A DNA stretch of 24,830 nt from CAYMAT01 sp964388495 (GTDB lineage Bacteria > Patescibacteriota > Gracilibacteria > Peribacterales > Peribacteraceae). Every line of letters starts with the position of its first letter. Within the stretch, counting starts at the first letter, position 1. The stretch spans positions 1 through 24,830 of the forward strand of contig CAYMAT010000018.1 in NCBI GenBank assembly GCA_964388495.1. Reading direction: 5' to 3'. Below the pieces are notes generated by a model. It had not been told where the DNA came from. It ran no database searches and saw nothing but the letters and a program-made list of their open reading frames with translations. Position numbers and translations under genes: made by a program. This document shows, piece by piece, positions 1-6,646 of this stretch.

Positions 1-1
1 C

Positions 2-475
2 GACGGATTCGTGCTCAACGAGGCCGTCATCTCGCAGGGCAGCATCGCGCGCCTCATTGACCTGGATACCGACGTGAACGGCCAGCCGCTCACCACGTTT
101 CGCGCGGATGGTCTCATCATCGCCACTCCCACGGGTTCCACCGCCTACACGCTTGCCGCCGGCGGTCCCATTGTCCATCCGCACCTCAGTGCCGCCATCC
201 TCACACCCATCAACGCGCACAGTTTCAGCCAAAAGCCCATCGTGATCCCGGGCACGCACACCGTGGATGTCACGGTCAGAAGCAAGGTGACGAAATTCGG
301 CGATACGGAGGTGAGTCTCACGCTGGACGGTCAGACGTACATCCGCCTCAAGGGCGGGGACGTGATCAGCGCCGCGGTGAGCGAGAAGACTGTCAAATTC
401 CTCCGCCGCAAGCGCGAGACGTTCTATGAGACGCTCCGCGAGAAACTCAAGTGGGGCGAGAGCCCGCAGGATTAA
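2..475 (+). CDS. nadK: NAD kinase, C-terminal part (5' end outside window)
   Basis: NAD kinase phosphorylates NAD to NADP in the cytosol and is the only de novo route to NADP. The reading frame is open from base 2, so the gene begins upstream. The visible part carries LNEAVISQGSIARL and ADGLIIATPTGSTAYTLAAG, the conserved substrate-binding NE and the glycine/GST signature of the family, followed by the usual all-beta C-terminal domain ending in PQD. The upstream GGDG diphosphate-binding motif lies outside the window. The TAA stop overlaps by 4 bp the stop of the convergent gene on the minus strand, through the shared TTAA. Family assignment is secure; only the C-terminal portion of the protein is visible. 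Confidence 0.93.
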   Translation, partial: DGFVLNEAVISQGSIARLIDLDTDVNGQPLTTFRADGLIIATPTGSTAYTLAAGGPIVHPHLSAAILTPINAHSFSQKPIVIPGTHTVDVTVRSKVTKFGDTEVSLTLDGQTYIRLKGGDVISAAVSEKTVKFLRRKRETFYETLREKLKWGESPQD

Positions 476-1173
476 AGTTGGTCTTGAGTAAACTCATTGC
501 GTAGTTTCACATCAGCATCCGTAGCATCTTCCACAAGATACTTTCGTGGCATATTTTGTTCTATATGTATCCCCAAGGGTTTGGGATCAAAAAGTTGCGG
601 GTCATTGTTCTTGGGAAAAAGAAGAGCCTGACGAAGCATCCGAATATCATCATGCGAAAAGTTGCCTGGTGAATGCTGAGCGGAAAGCGCGAAAAATTTT
701 GAAACAGCTTTCCTGTATCGCCCCATCGTATGTTTAAAACTGGGAATCGGTTGCATATTCCCAAGTAATCTTTCCACATGTTCCGAGCGTTCTTCGTCCG
801 TGGACGCAACCACAAGAGTCTGTAATGGAAAGTGCTGCGCAGAATTGAGTCCCCATGCCAACGTGCGCGGTTCAGGATCAACAAGGGCAAGAACATCGGC
901 TCCCAGAATTCGTTTCTTCCGTTTTCTACTCATGATGTCGGTTGCATGTTCTCCTGTGATTTCACAATCAATAACGTAGGGTTGCAGTTCCAGACATTCA
1001 GCGAGTTCTTCGATCATTTCCCGAATTGCGTCTGATGTTTTACGAATCTTTAAGACATTCATGCTCTCTTTTCCATGCAGATATTCGGCTTCATGGTCTT
1101 CTATGAGTTTGGACACGCTGCCGCTCTGCGGACGGAGAAGTCCGATGACCCGGTGAGGGGCCCTATCAATCAT
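472..1173 (-). CDS. Hypothetical protein, AT-rich orphan gene
   Basis: I do not recognise this protein. It is soluble and charged with no signal peptide or membrane segment; the N-terminal third looks mainly helical (IREMIEELAECLEL) and there is a basic SRKRKKR stretch near the middle. Base composition is visibly richer in A+T than purA and nadK on either side, suggesting acquisition from elsewhere. I chose the ATG at 1173 (MIDRAPHRVIG) because a TTGACT / 16 bp / AATACT promoter ends exactly 6 nt before it; a GTG at 1197 would add 8 residues but lies inside the promoter spacer. It follows purA on the same strand by 42 bp and runs tail to tail into nadK with a 4-bp overlap. Confidence 0.65.
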   Translation of the reverse strand: MIDRAPHRVIGLLRPQSGSVSKLIEDHEAEYLHGKESMNVLKIRKTSDAIREMIEELAECLELQPYVIDCEITGEHATDIMSRKRKKRILGADVLALVDPEPRTLAWGLNSAQHFPLQTLVVASTDEERSEHVERLLGNMQPIPSFKHTMGRYRKAVSKFFALSAQHSPGNFSHDDIRMLRQALLFPKNNDPQLFDPKPLGIHIEQNMPRKYLVEDATDADVKLRNEFTQDQL

Positions 1174-1207
1174 GTGTCCAGTATTTTCTTTCTTCACGGA
1201 CAGTCAA
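1174..1207 (-). promoter_or_regulatory. Promoter of the AT-rich orphan, apparently leaderless
   Basis: On the minus strand TTGACT (1202-1207) is followed by a 16-bp spacer, AATACT (1180-1185) and 6 nt before the ATG at 1173. Transcription would start at or next to the start codon. The -35 box sits in the short gap after the purA stop, so the orphan can be transcribed independently of purA. Confidence 0.5.
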
Positions 1208-1215
1208 GAATTTTA

Positions 1216-2451
1216 CTACCGCACGATCATCTCTTCCCTTCCCTGACCCGTTCCCAGGTACTTCACGGGGATGCCGGTTTCTTTCTCGATGAACAGGACC
1301 AGATCCTGCGCGGGCTTGGGGAGTTTTTTCCAGTCCGTGATGCCCGCCGTGGAGGTCTTCCAGCCCGGGAAATTCTTGTACAGGGGCGTCCCGTTCTTCT
1401 CGCCCGTGCAGACAGGGACCACCTCCTCCGTGTCCAGCACGTCCAGCTTGGTGATGTTCCAGCAGTCGAATCCGTTCACGATGGCGCTTTGCTGCAGGTC
1501 CGGTATGGACAGCCAGCCGCAGCGGCGCGGGCGCTTGGTGACGGACCCGTATTCCCCTCCCCTGTCGCGCAGGCGCTGCTGAGCCTCTTCATCGGCTTCC
1601 GTCAAAAACGTTCCGCTGCCTACCCGTGTGCAGTACGCCTTGGCCACGCCTATCACCTCGCCCATGCATTTGGGGGGCAGGCCCAATCCTTGCAGTGCTC
1701 CCGCAAGAGTCGTTTGGCTGCTGGTCACAAAGGGGTAGGTACCGTGGTCAATGTCCAGGAGCGTGGCCTGTGCGCCTTCCAGGAGCATTTTCTTCCCCGC
1801 AGCCGACCATTCATGCAGGAGCGCGGGGCCGTTCTCCACAATGCGGTCTTTGAGGAGTGCCGCAGCGGATTTTATCGATGCCGTTTCCGTCGGCACATTC
1901 ACCGTCACCCCAAACATGCGTTCAATGCGTTCCGAGGATGCGGTGAGTGCATCGGTAATGCTTTTCTTGTCCCAGCCGAGGACTTCCATCCGCATGCCGG
2001 TGCGCAGCGCTTTTTCGGCGTACGCGGGGCCAATGCCGCGGCGCGTGGTGCCAATCACTCCCGTCTTCCCCTTACTCCGCCAGTCTTCCAGCACGCCGTC
2101 GATCTCCTTGTGGTATTCAAAAACGACATGTGCGTGGGAGCTGATGTGGAGGCGCGGGACTATATCGATGCCCGCATCTTTCAGAATCTGGATTTCCTCC
2201 AGGAGCGTGGGCAGGTGAATCACCATGCCGGAGCCCAGGTACACCTGGACGTGCGTGTGGAGTGAGCCGCTGGGGAGCAACCGGAATACGTGCTTCTTCC
2301 CGTTCACCACGATCGTATGGCCGGCGTTTGCCCCGCCGCACGCGCGGAGCACCACGTCAAAATTCTCCGTGAGGAGATCGATCAACTTCCCTTTCCCCTC
2401 ATCCCCCCACTGGGCGCCAATGACGGCCGTGACGGGGTGGAGGTTGGTCAT
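1216..2451 (-). CDS. purA: Adenylosuccinate synthetase
   Basis: PurA joins IMP and aspartate, using GTP, to make adenylosuccinate, the first committed step from IMP to AMP. The 411-residue protein starts MTNLHPVTAVIGAQWGDEGK with the GTP-binding GDEGKGK loop, then ANAGHTIV with the catalytic His, GTTRRGIGPAYAEKALR in the IMP site, and GREEMI at the end. Family members are usually about 420-430 residues, so this is full length and slightly compact. An upstream in-frame start at 2535 is rejected: it would add 28 non-homologous residues that overlap prmC. The chosen ATG overlaps the prmC stop as ATGA (2448-2451), implying translational coupling in a prmC-purA operon. Confidence 0.97.
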   Translation of the reverse strand: MTNLHPVTAVIGAQWGDEGKGKLIDLLTENFDVVLRACGGANAGHTIVVNGKKHVFRLLPSGSLHTHVQVYLGSGMVIHLPTLLEEIQILKDAGIDIVPRLHISSHAHVVFEYHKEIDGVLEDWRSKGKTGVIGTTRRGIGPAYAEKALRTGMRMEVLGWDKKSITDALTASSERIERMFGVTVNVPTETASIKSAAALLKDRIVENGPALLHEWSAAGKKMLLEGAQATLLDIDHGTYPFVTSSQTTLAGALQGLGLPPKCMGEVIGVAKAYCTRVGSGTFLTEADEEAQQRLRDRGGEYGSVTKRPRRCGWLSIPDLQQSAIVNGFDCWNITKLDVLDTEEVVPVCTGEKNGTPLYKNFPGWKTSTAGITDWKKLPKPAQDLVLFIEKETGIPVKYLGTGQGREEMIVR

Positions 2452-3245
2452 GACTCCAGTGTAGCGGAAAGCTGCCCTGTCATGCACTCCATCACAATCC
2501 CCCGGCAGAAGGAGTGATTCATCGCGTCCTGCCAAATCTGCCGCGGGATAACGCCGCCGTCCTTTCCGCCAAAGAGCGCCACGTGGGGTTCGTAATCAAT
2601 CACGTCGTGCATCAGTGCGCTCCCGTCCACGATGTACGGAGGGTTGGTCACGATCACAAAAGGCGTCGTCAGGTCCTGGATGGGCGTTAGCCCCCCGCCC
2701 GTGCGGAACTCCATCCGGTCGGCGATCTTAAGGAGTTCGGCATTCTCTTTAGCGAGCGAAATAGCGTCTGCGGAAATATCGGTGGCGATCACGCGCAGGT
2801 CCGGCCGCTCCAGGGCCATGGTGATGCCAATGCACCCACTGCCTGTGCCCACGTCCACCACGGTGCGCACGTCACGCACGTCGCCCAGCACTTTGGTGGT
2901 GATCACCACGTCGGTGTCCACCTCCATTTCGGAGTCGGCGGGTTTTTGCAAAAAACCGAGCGCGATGCGGACCAATTCTTCCGTGGAGGAGCGCGGGATG
3001 AGCGCGCGCGCGTCCGCCTTGAACCACCGCTGGTAGAAATCGTGCGTTCCCGTGATGTACGAGACGGGCTCATGCAGCCTGCGTCTGCGGAGGCAGTTGG
3101 AGTAGACGGCAAACTCCTCATCTGTCAGAAGTTTTTCCGGGTGTGCCAGAAGATAGGCACGGGACTGGCCCAATACCCATCCCAGGAGCACTTCGCAGTC
3201 CGCTTTGGGGAGATTCTGGCCGGTGAGTGCATCGGCTATGCGCAT
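2448..3245 (-). CDS. prmC: Release factor glutamine methyltransferase PrmC/HemK
   Basis: PrmC N5-methylates the glutamine of the GGQ motif in release factors RF1 and RF2 using S-adenosylmethionine. The protein has the N-terminal helical domain, then GTHDFYQRWF (residues 66-75), the SAM-binding DVGTGSGCIG (131-140), acidic ATDIS (154-158) and the catalytic NPPY at 201-204 with YEPHVALFGG after it. At 265 residues it is somewhat short: the C terminus stops about a dozen residues after MECMTGQ, where homologues run about 20-30 residues further. The LIPRPETE signature reads LIPRSSTE, a small departure. It is the first gene of the prmC-purA pair, and its start lies only 14 bp from the divergent glycosyltransferase gene. 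Confidence 0.93.
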   Translation of the reverse strand: MRIADALTGQNLPKADCEVLLGWVLGQSRAYLLAHPEKLLTDEEFAVYSNCLRRRRLHEPVSYITGTHDFYQRWFKADARALIPRSSTEELVRIALGFLQKPADSEMEVDTDVVITTKVLGDVRDVRTVVDVGTGSGCIGITMALERPDLRVIATDISADAISLAKENAELLKIADRMEFRTGGGLTPIQDLTTPFVIVTNPPYIVDGSALMHDVIDYEPHVALFGGKDGGVIPRQIWQDAMNHSFCRGIVMECMTGQLSATLES

Positions 3246-3259
3246 GGGGGTATCATGCC

Positions 3260-4297
3260 ATGGTGCAGCGCATTGGTATTGATTGTCGGTTTGCGGCCAC
3301 CCAATCGGGCCTGGGACGCTATACGCGTGAACTGGTGGCCGCTTTGCTGCGCCGCCATGACGATGTGGAATACGTCCTTTTCGTCACCTCCGAGGAACAA
3401 TCGTGGCTTCCTCCATCTTCCTCTACTCACTACTCACTACTCACTACACACTCCACTCACTACTCTTTTTCCGAGCAGATTTTTTTTCCTCTCCAAATTG
3501 CCCGCGCCCGGCTGGACCTTTTTTTCTCCCCGCACTTCAACGTCCCGCTCCTCTGCCCCGTTCCCTTCATCGCCACCATCCACGATCTCATCCTGCACCG
3601 CTACCCCAACAATGCCTCGCTCATCCGTCGCCTGGCATACAGGATGCTCATGCGCAGCACCGTGCGCCGCGCACGCACACTCATCGCCGTCAGCAGCTTC
3701 ACAGCCGGCGAGATTTCTTCGGTGTACGGCCAATCGGTACTGGAAAAAACCGAAATCATCCACGAAGCCGTTTCCACCTATTTCCGCCGCCCGTCCCCGG
3801 AGACGGTGGAATCCGTCATCAAGCGCTACGCCATCCCCCAGCCGTACTTTTTGTACGTGGGCAACTGCAAGGAGCACAAAAACGTGTCCGCGCTTCTACA
3901 GGCATACCAGTCTCTGGGCACCACGGACACCGCGCTGGTCTTGATTGCGGGCGGCGCGGAGTGCGAGACGCTCCCCCCTGTGCCGGGTGTGCGTGTGGTC
4001 TCCGGCGTTCCGGATGCGTTCCTCCCCTCCTTCTATGCCGCGGCGCGGTGCTTTGTGACGCCGTCGCTCTATGAAGGATTCTGTCTCCCCGTGCTGGAGG
4101 CCGCGCTGTGTGGCTGTCCGGTCATCGCCAGCAATGTCACAGCCATCCCGGAGGTGGCCCCGGAGGGGTCTCTCCTGGTGGCGCCCACGGCGGACGGTCT
4201 GGCCACCGCGCTCAGGGATCCTCCCAAAACCCCTCCGGCAGTCCCCGCCCGGACATGGGATGATGTGGCGGAGGAGACTGCAGAGTTATGGATATGA
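3260..4297 (+). CDS. Glycosyltransferase family 4 (GT-B fold)
   Basis: A predicted sugar-nucleotide-dependent glycosyltransferase for cell-envelope polysaccharide; the sugar and acceptor cannot be told from sequence. MVQRIGIDCRFAATQSGLGR opens the N-terminal Rossmann domain with the usual glycine-rich turn; IATIHDL and LIAVSSFTAGEI are typical of the mannosyltransferase-like branch. The C-terminal donor domain has FLYVGNCKEHKN and the EX7E motif EGFCLPVLE (E272, E280) followed by GCPVIAS. Start: ATG 3260 fits the family; an in-frame ATG at 3227 lies inside prmC, and GTG 3263 is possible since TATCAT lies 6 nt upstream of it. Residues 55-69, rich in Thr, His, Tyr and Ser, are encoded by a 42-bp heptamer tandem repeat, an odd insertion after the first beta strands. 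The C terminus ends at ELWI and may be a few residues short. Confidence 0.9.
   Translation: MVQRIGIDCRFAATQSGLGRYTRELVAALLRRHDDVEYVLFVTSEEQSWLPPSSSTHYSLLTTHSTHYSFSEQIFFPLQIARARLDLFFSPHFNVPLLCPVPFIATIHDLILHRYPNNASLIRRLAYRMLMRSTVRRARTLIAVSSFTAGEISSVYGQSVLEKTEIIHEAVSTYFRRPSPETVESVIKRYAIPQPYFLYVGNCKEHKNVSALLQAYQSLGTTDTALVLIAGGAECETLPPVPGVRVVSGVPDAFLPSFYAAARCFVTPSLYEGFCLPVLEAALCGCPVIASNVTAIPEVAPEGSLLVAPTADGLATALRDPPKTPPAVPARTWDDVAEETAELWI
3424..3465 (+). repeat. Heptamer tandem repeat inside the glycosyltransferase gene
   Basis: Six consecutive 7-mers: three perfect copies of TACTCAC (3424-3444), then TACACAC, TCCACTC and ACTACTC. Total length is 42 bp, which keeps the reading frame and encodes residues 55-69 of the glycosyltransferase. 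Confidence 0.9.
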
Positions 4298-4376
4298 GTG
4301 GAAAGTGAAGAGAAAAAGACAGGGAAAAAGCTTTTTTCTCTTTAATCTCTTTTCTCTTTTCTCTTTTCTCTATTAA
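4298..4376 (+). repeat. Degenerate heptamer array with inverted symmetry, after the glycosyltransferase
   Basis: Immediately after the glycosyltransferase stop, a purine-rich half (GAGAAAAAG at 4310-4318, GAAAAAG at 4324-4330) is followed by its pyrimidine-rich complement (CTTTTTTCTC at 4331-4340). The array ends in three perfect tandem TTTTCTC heptamers (4350-4370). It can fold as a hairpin followed by a T-rich tract and may act as a terminator. The next gene begins 9 nt after it. Confidence 0.7.
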
Positions 4377-4385
4377 CTTCTTTTC

Positions 4386-4673
4386 GTGGACCATCTCTCC
4401 TCCATACTCCCCAAAGTGCTCCGCAAGCGCGGGTTGCATACGCATGCCACCGCGTCATTGGTAACCCACAAGGCGCAACAGTGGCTCATGGCCGCATTAC
4501 CGGGATTGGCCCCCGCCATTTTCGTTGCCTCGCTCAACCACGGAACACTTGTCATCCACTGCATGCACTCCATTGCGGTGCAGGAGGTGACGGAACTGCT
4601 GCCCGGATTGCGTGAATTTCTGCAGAAAGATTCCCCTGGAGCGGTCAAAGAGGTCCGGGTAGACCGTGCATAA
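4386..4673 (+). CDS. DUF721 (DciA-like) small protein
   Basis: A 95-residue protein that resembles the DUF721/DciA family in layout: an N-terminal segment with ILPKVLRKRGL, a helix ending in AQQWLMAALPGLAP, then a beta section (GTLVIHCMHSIAVQEV) and a leucine-rich helix (TELLPGLREFL). DciA proteins load the replicative helicase in many bacteria; that role here is inference from weak similarity. The start is GTG at 4386, the first possible one because an in-frame TAA lies 12 nt upstream. It sits between a heptamer array and rpsP, 77 bp from the latter. No obvious Shine-Dalgarno is present. The gene call is fairly secure and the family call moderate. Confidence 0.55.
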   Translation: MDHLSSILPKVLRKRGLHTHATASLVTHKAQQWLMAALPGLAPAIFVASLNHGTLVIHCMHSIAVQEVTELLPGLREFLQKDSPGAVKEVRVDRA

Positions 4674-4710
4674 GCCTTTTTGCCGCGTCCGGAACGCCAT
4701 AAAACTCCTC

Positions 4711-4739
4711 TTGCGCTCCTTTTCGACCATCCCTACACT
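4711..4739 (+). promoter_or_regulatory. Promoter upstream of rpsP
   Basis: TTGCGC (4711-4716), a 17-bp spacer and TACACT (4734-4739), ending 11 nt before the rpsP ATG. The same TACACT box with the same 11-nt distance precedes secG. The predicted 5' UTR is only about 5 nt and there is no Shine-Dalgarno. Confidence 0.5.
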
Positions 4740-4750
4740 CTGGCTCTCCA

Positions 4751-5146
4751 ATGCTCGTCATTCGTCTCCAGCGCACCGGCCGTGAAAATCTCCCCACCTA
4801 CCGCATCGTGGTGGCCGAAAAGGCCCGCCCCGTGAAGGGTAAGTACCAGGAGATCGTGGGTCACTACATGCCCGCACAGGATCCCGCCGTTCTCAAGTTC
4901 GAGACCGAGCGCATTGAGCACTGGATCGGCAAAGGCGCCATCCCCAGCGATACGGTGGCCCGCCTGCTCAAGAAGTCCGGCGTGAAGAACATGGACAAGT
5001 ACATCGTCCGCTACACCAAGCAGAAGACCAAGGATCCCGAGGCTCTGGCCGCCATGGAGGCAGCCGCTGCCGCAGCCAAGGCTCCGGCCCCCGCCGCAGA
5101 GGCCGCACCCGCTGCCCCGGCTCCGGAGGCAACGCCCGCCGCGTAA
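4751..5146 (+). CDS. rpsP: 30S ribosomal protein S16 with Ala/Pro-rich tail
   Basis: S16 is a small-subunit assembly protein that binds 16S rRNA in the 5' domain. The first 85 or so residues match the family: MLVIRLQRTGRENLPTYRIV, VGHYMPAQDPAVLKFETERI, IEHWIGKGAIPSDTVARLLK. Normal S16 is about 80-90 residues, and this protein has 131 because of a roughly 40-residue low-complexity tail of Ala, Pro and Glu from AAMEAAAAAAK to the end. The tail is probably disordered and solvent exposed. rpsP followed by a KH protein gene is a conserved arrangement, seen here too. Confidence 0.97.
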   Translation: MLVIRLQRTGRENLPTYRIVVAEKARPVKGKYQEIVGHYMPAQDPAVLKFETERIEHWIGKGAIPSDTVARLLKKSGVKNMDKYIVRYTKQKTKDPEALAAMEAAAAAAKAPAPAAEAAPAAPAPEATPAA

Positions 5147-5227
5147 GACAAAAGTGAGGAAGAGCTCAGCGGAAGCAGCAGGAATTTTTCGTTGTGTCCT
5201 CTTTCTTCGGCCGCCGTCGTACTCCCC

Positions 5228-5256
5228 TTGTTCCTTCGTCATGCGCGGCGTACCCT
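5228..5256 (+). promoter_or_regulatory. Promoter of the KH gene, apparently leaderless
   Basis: TTGTTC (5228-5233), a 17-bp spacer and TACCCT (5251-5256), then 7 nt to the ATG at 5264. A TTGTTC -35 also precedes secG. Confidence 0.4.
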
Positions 5257-5263
5257 GTGCGGC

Positions 5264-5435
5264 ATGACAGAGACGACTGAGAACACGATTCCCGGACNNN
5301 NNNNNNNTCATCGGCAAGGGCGGCCAGACGGTCAAAGCCCTCCGCACGCTTCTGCGCGTCATTGGCGGGAACACCGCACAGCGCATCAACATCAAGATCC
5401 TCGAACCCGATTCCCCCTCCTCCCCCACCGTATGA
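5264..5435 (+). CDS. khpA: KH-domain RNA-binding protein, interrupted by an assembly gap
   Basis: KhpA-type proteins are small single-KH-domain RNA chaperones, usually encoded next to rpsP. The N-terminal fragment MTETTENTIPG (5264-5296) is followed by ten Ns; after the gap the frame reads IGKGGQTVKALRTLLRVIGG with the GxxG loop of the KH domain, then AQRINIKILEPD and a TGA at 5433-5435. Before and after the gap the frames differ. Family members have roughly 40-50 residues before the IGKGG loop, whereas only 11 are visible, so the true gap must be around a hundred bases or more and the N-run is a placeholder. The stop overlaps the next ATG as ATGA, so the two genes are likely co-translated. 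Confidence 0.82.
5298..5307. other. Assembly gap (ten Ns)
   Basis: Ten ambiguous bases inside the KH gene. The reading frame changes across it and most of the N-terminal half of the domain is missing, so its length is not real. Confidence 0.99.
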
Positions 5436-5752
5436 TCCGCGATCTTCTGGAAACCGGCAGCGTTGTCGACATCGTCGCCACGTTCATTGCCCTGGCGCTC
5501 ATCGTTGCCAGCATCCTGTGCCTCGTCTTCATCATCTTCGGGGGTATTACGTTCATCCTCTCCGCCGGCAACGAGGAGAAGATCAAGAAGGCCGTCCACA
5601 CCATCCGCTTTGCGATCATCGGTCTGTTCGTCACGTTCATCGCGTTCTTTGCGGTGTCGTGGATTGCCAAGCTGCTGGACATCCCCTTTGAGCTCAACTT
5701 CTCCACCATCGTGGAACTCATGCAGGAGATCTTCAGCGCTCTCCAGAACTGA
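5432..5752 (+). CDS. Small two-helix membrane protein, T4SS pilin (VirB2/TrbC)-like
   Basis: A 106-residue protein with two membrane helices: roughly residues 14-40 (IVATFIALALIVASILCLVF) and 58-82 (IIGLFVTFIAFFAVSWIA). Between them lies GGITFILSAGNEEKIKKAVH, the short polar loop with a Ser-Ala-Gly turn and Lys-rich helix that is characteristic of VirB2/TrbC-like pilin subunits common in CPR genomes. No other conjugation or type IV secretion gene is visible here, so a role in a surface appendage or DNA uptake is inference. The ATG overlaps the KH gene stop (ATGA), implying translational coupling. A C-terminal amphipathic segment (VELMQEIFSALQN) follows. Confidence 0.65.
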   Translation: MIRDLLETGSVVDIVATFIALALIVASILCLVFIIFGGITFILSAGNEEKIKKAVHTIRFAIIGLFVTFIAFFAVSWIAKLLDIPFELNFSTIVELMQEIFSALQN

Positions 5753-5773
5753 GAGAACCATACCTACGTAATC

Positions 5774-5805
5774 AATAACCTTCATAGATGTCTGTGAGGG
5801 TTATT
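5774..5805 (+). terminator. Hairpin after the pilin-like gene, possible terminator
   Basis: AATAACC (5774-5780) extended by TTCA pairs with TGAGGGTTATT (5795-5805), giving an 11-bp stem with one G-T wobble and a 10-nt loop. The T-run after it is short. The right arm touches the -35 box of the next gene. Confidence 0.45.
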
Positions 5806-5832
5806 TGACAAAGTAATGAAAATTATTACATT
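5805..5832 (+). promoter_or_regulatory. Promoter of the AT-rich gene at 5839, apparently leaderless
   Basis: TTGACA (5805-5810), a 16-bp spacer and TACATT (5827-5832), then 6 nt to the ATG at 5839. The spacer contains an inverted repeat, GTAAT with ATTAC 7 nt apart, which could bind a repressor. Confidence 0.6.
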
Positions 5833-5838
5833 AGACAT

Positions 5839-6255
5839 ATGGCTATTACGTCTTCTGTCCTTCGAGGGAAAGAAACACAGGGCTATTTCGACCGCGTAGA
5901 TGCGGCTCGAAAGCAATTATCCGATATCACACAGCGATTGATTTTGGAGCAAACGGAAGAAGGGAGAAAAGTCATTGCTTCTCAGGTGTACGAGCTTTTA
6001 AATGACATCGCCTTGTATTGTCGAATGATTGAACTTGGTGCGCATGGCGATGAGGACGCGCAGATGGCGGAAGAGGGCGGCGCGAGAATCGAGATATCCG
6101 AAAGTAGATTCATAGGGGATAGGCAAATTATTATTACCGAACAGGAAATTCAGCAAAAAGTGATCGAGAGGGCTGCCCAAGGCCGTTCTAACCCGTCTTT
6201 TATAGAAAAATTTGGTAATAAACCGCCGTTTGGGTGTCAGTCGTCGAGTTTGTAA
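5839..6255 (+). CDS. Hypothetical protein, AT-rich orphan
   Basis: A 138-residue soluble protein that I do not recognise. The N-terminal 70 residues look entirely helical (YFDRVDAARKQLSDITQRLI, VIASQVYELLNDIALYCRMI), consistent with a helical bundle; the C-terminal half is mixed, with IEISESRFIGDRQIIITEQEI. It is more A+T-rich than its neighbours and has its own strong promoter with no leader. Immediately after the stop comes a 30-bp palindromic repeat, so its last residues (GCQSSSL) may have been altered by that insertion. The start is fixed by the promoter 6 nt upstream. No function is assigned. Confidence 0.65.
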   Translation: MAITSSVLRGKETQGYFDRVDAARKQLSDITQRLILEQTEEGRKVIASQVYELLNDIALYCRMIELGAHGDEDAQMAEEGGARIEISESRFIGDRQIIITEQEIQQKVIERAAQGRSNPSFIEKFGNKPPFGCQSSSL

Positions 6256-6259
6256 AAAT

Positions 6260-6289
6260 TCCACCTTTGCCAAGGCTTCGGTGGACAGC
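6260..6289 (+). repeat. 30-bp palindromic interspersed repeat, copy 1
   Basis: Outer arms TCCACC (6260-6265) and GGTGGA pair perfectly, and inner GCC and GGC pair around AA. A second copy lies inverted at 13160-13189. Only five positions differ, and two of them (GCC/GGC versus GCT/AGC) form a compensatory pair. Confidence 0.8.
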
Positions 6290-6389
6290 CTTCGTGCGCT
6301 TTTCAGAAAACGGGCCCTTCGACCCCGCCCAGGATCATTCGATTCGTCTCATACGAATAGTGGCCCGAGTCCGCCTCAGGTGGAAGAGG

Positions 6390-6419
6390 ACCATGAGCGA
6401 GTGAAGCGAGTCGAATGGT
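6390..6419 (-). repeat. 30-nt repeat-like trailer overlapping the tRNA-Val 3' end
   Basis: On the minus strand it begins with ACCAT, which is the tRNA discriminator and CCA plus T, and ends with ATGGT. Inside are two near-copies of ACTCGCTTC. The TTCGACTC core repeats the sequence of the tRNA T loop. From memory, similar TTCGACTCGCTTC strings recur after tRNA genes in CPR assemblies; this has not been checked here. Confidence 0.5.
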
Positions 6420-6491
6420 GGGCGCCAAGGGAGTCGAACCCCTGACCCTCGAGGTGTAAGCTCGATGCTCTAACCACTGAGCTAGGCGCCC
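6416..6491 (-). tRNA. tRNA-Val (anticodon UAC), CCA encoded
   Basis: A complete cloverleaf on the minus strand: acceptor GGGCGCC/GGCGCCC, D arm GCTC/GAGC, anticodon stem TCGAG/CTCGA with loop CTTACAC (anticodon TAC in DNA), T arm AGGGG/CCCTT with loop TTCGACT. The discriminator A at 6419 is followed by a genomically encoded CCA (6416-6418). Stems pair fully apart from one G-T wobble in the T stem. It decodes GUA-type valine codons. Confidence 0.97.
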
Positions 6492-6646
6492 GGGACTGGG
6501 AGCATACCAAATTGTGTGTAGCGGTACAGATGAAGAGTCATGTATATTTTTTTTAACATTTTTTAAGTATCCCCGCTTGGGCAAGCGGAAAAGTCAAAGA
6601 AACATTCTCGACAACCCCCCTTCCCCACGCGTAGCGTCTGGTTATT

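Noticed and set aside
1075..2265. 396-codon plus-strand ORF opposite purA
   Set aside because: Antisense of purA with clear family motifs on the minus strand.
5192..5752. Plus-strand ORF joining the KH fragment and the pilin-like gene
   Set aside because: An artefact of reading through ten Ns; the true frame of the pilin-like gene starts at 5432.
4733..5785. 350-codon minus-strand ORF crossing the N gap
   Set aside because: It depends on translating the Ns and is antisense to rpsP, the KH gene and the pilin-like gene.
6573..6588. CCGCTTG/CAAGCGG hairpin as a terminator
   Set aside because: It is followed by A residues on the plus strand and by ATACTT on the minus strand, not by a T tract; possibly another small palindromic repeat.
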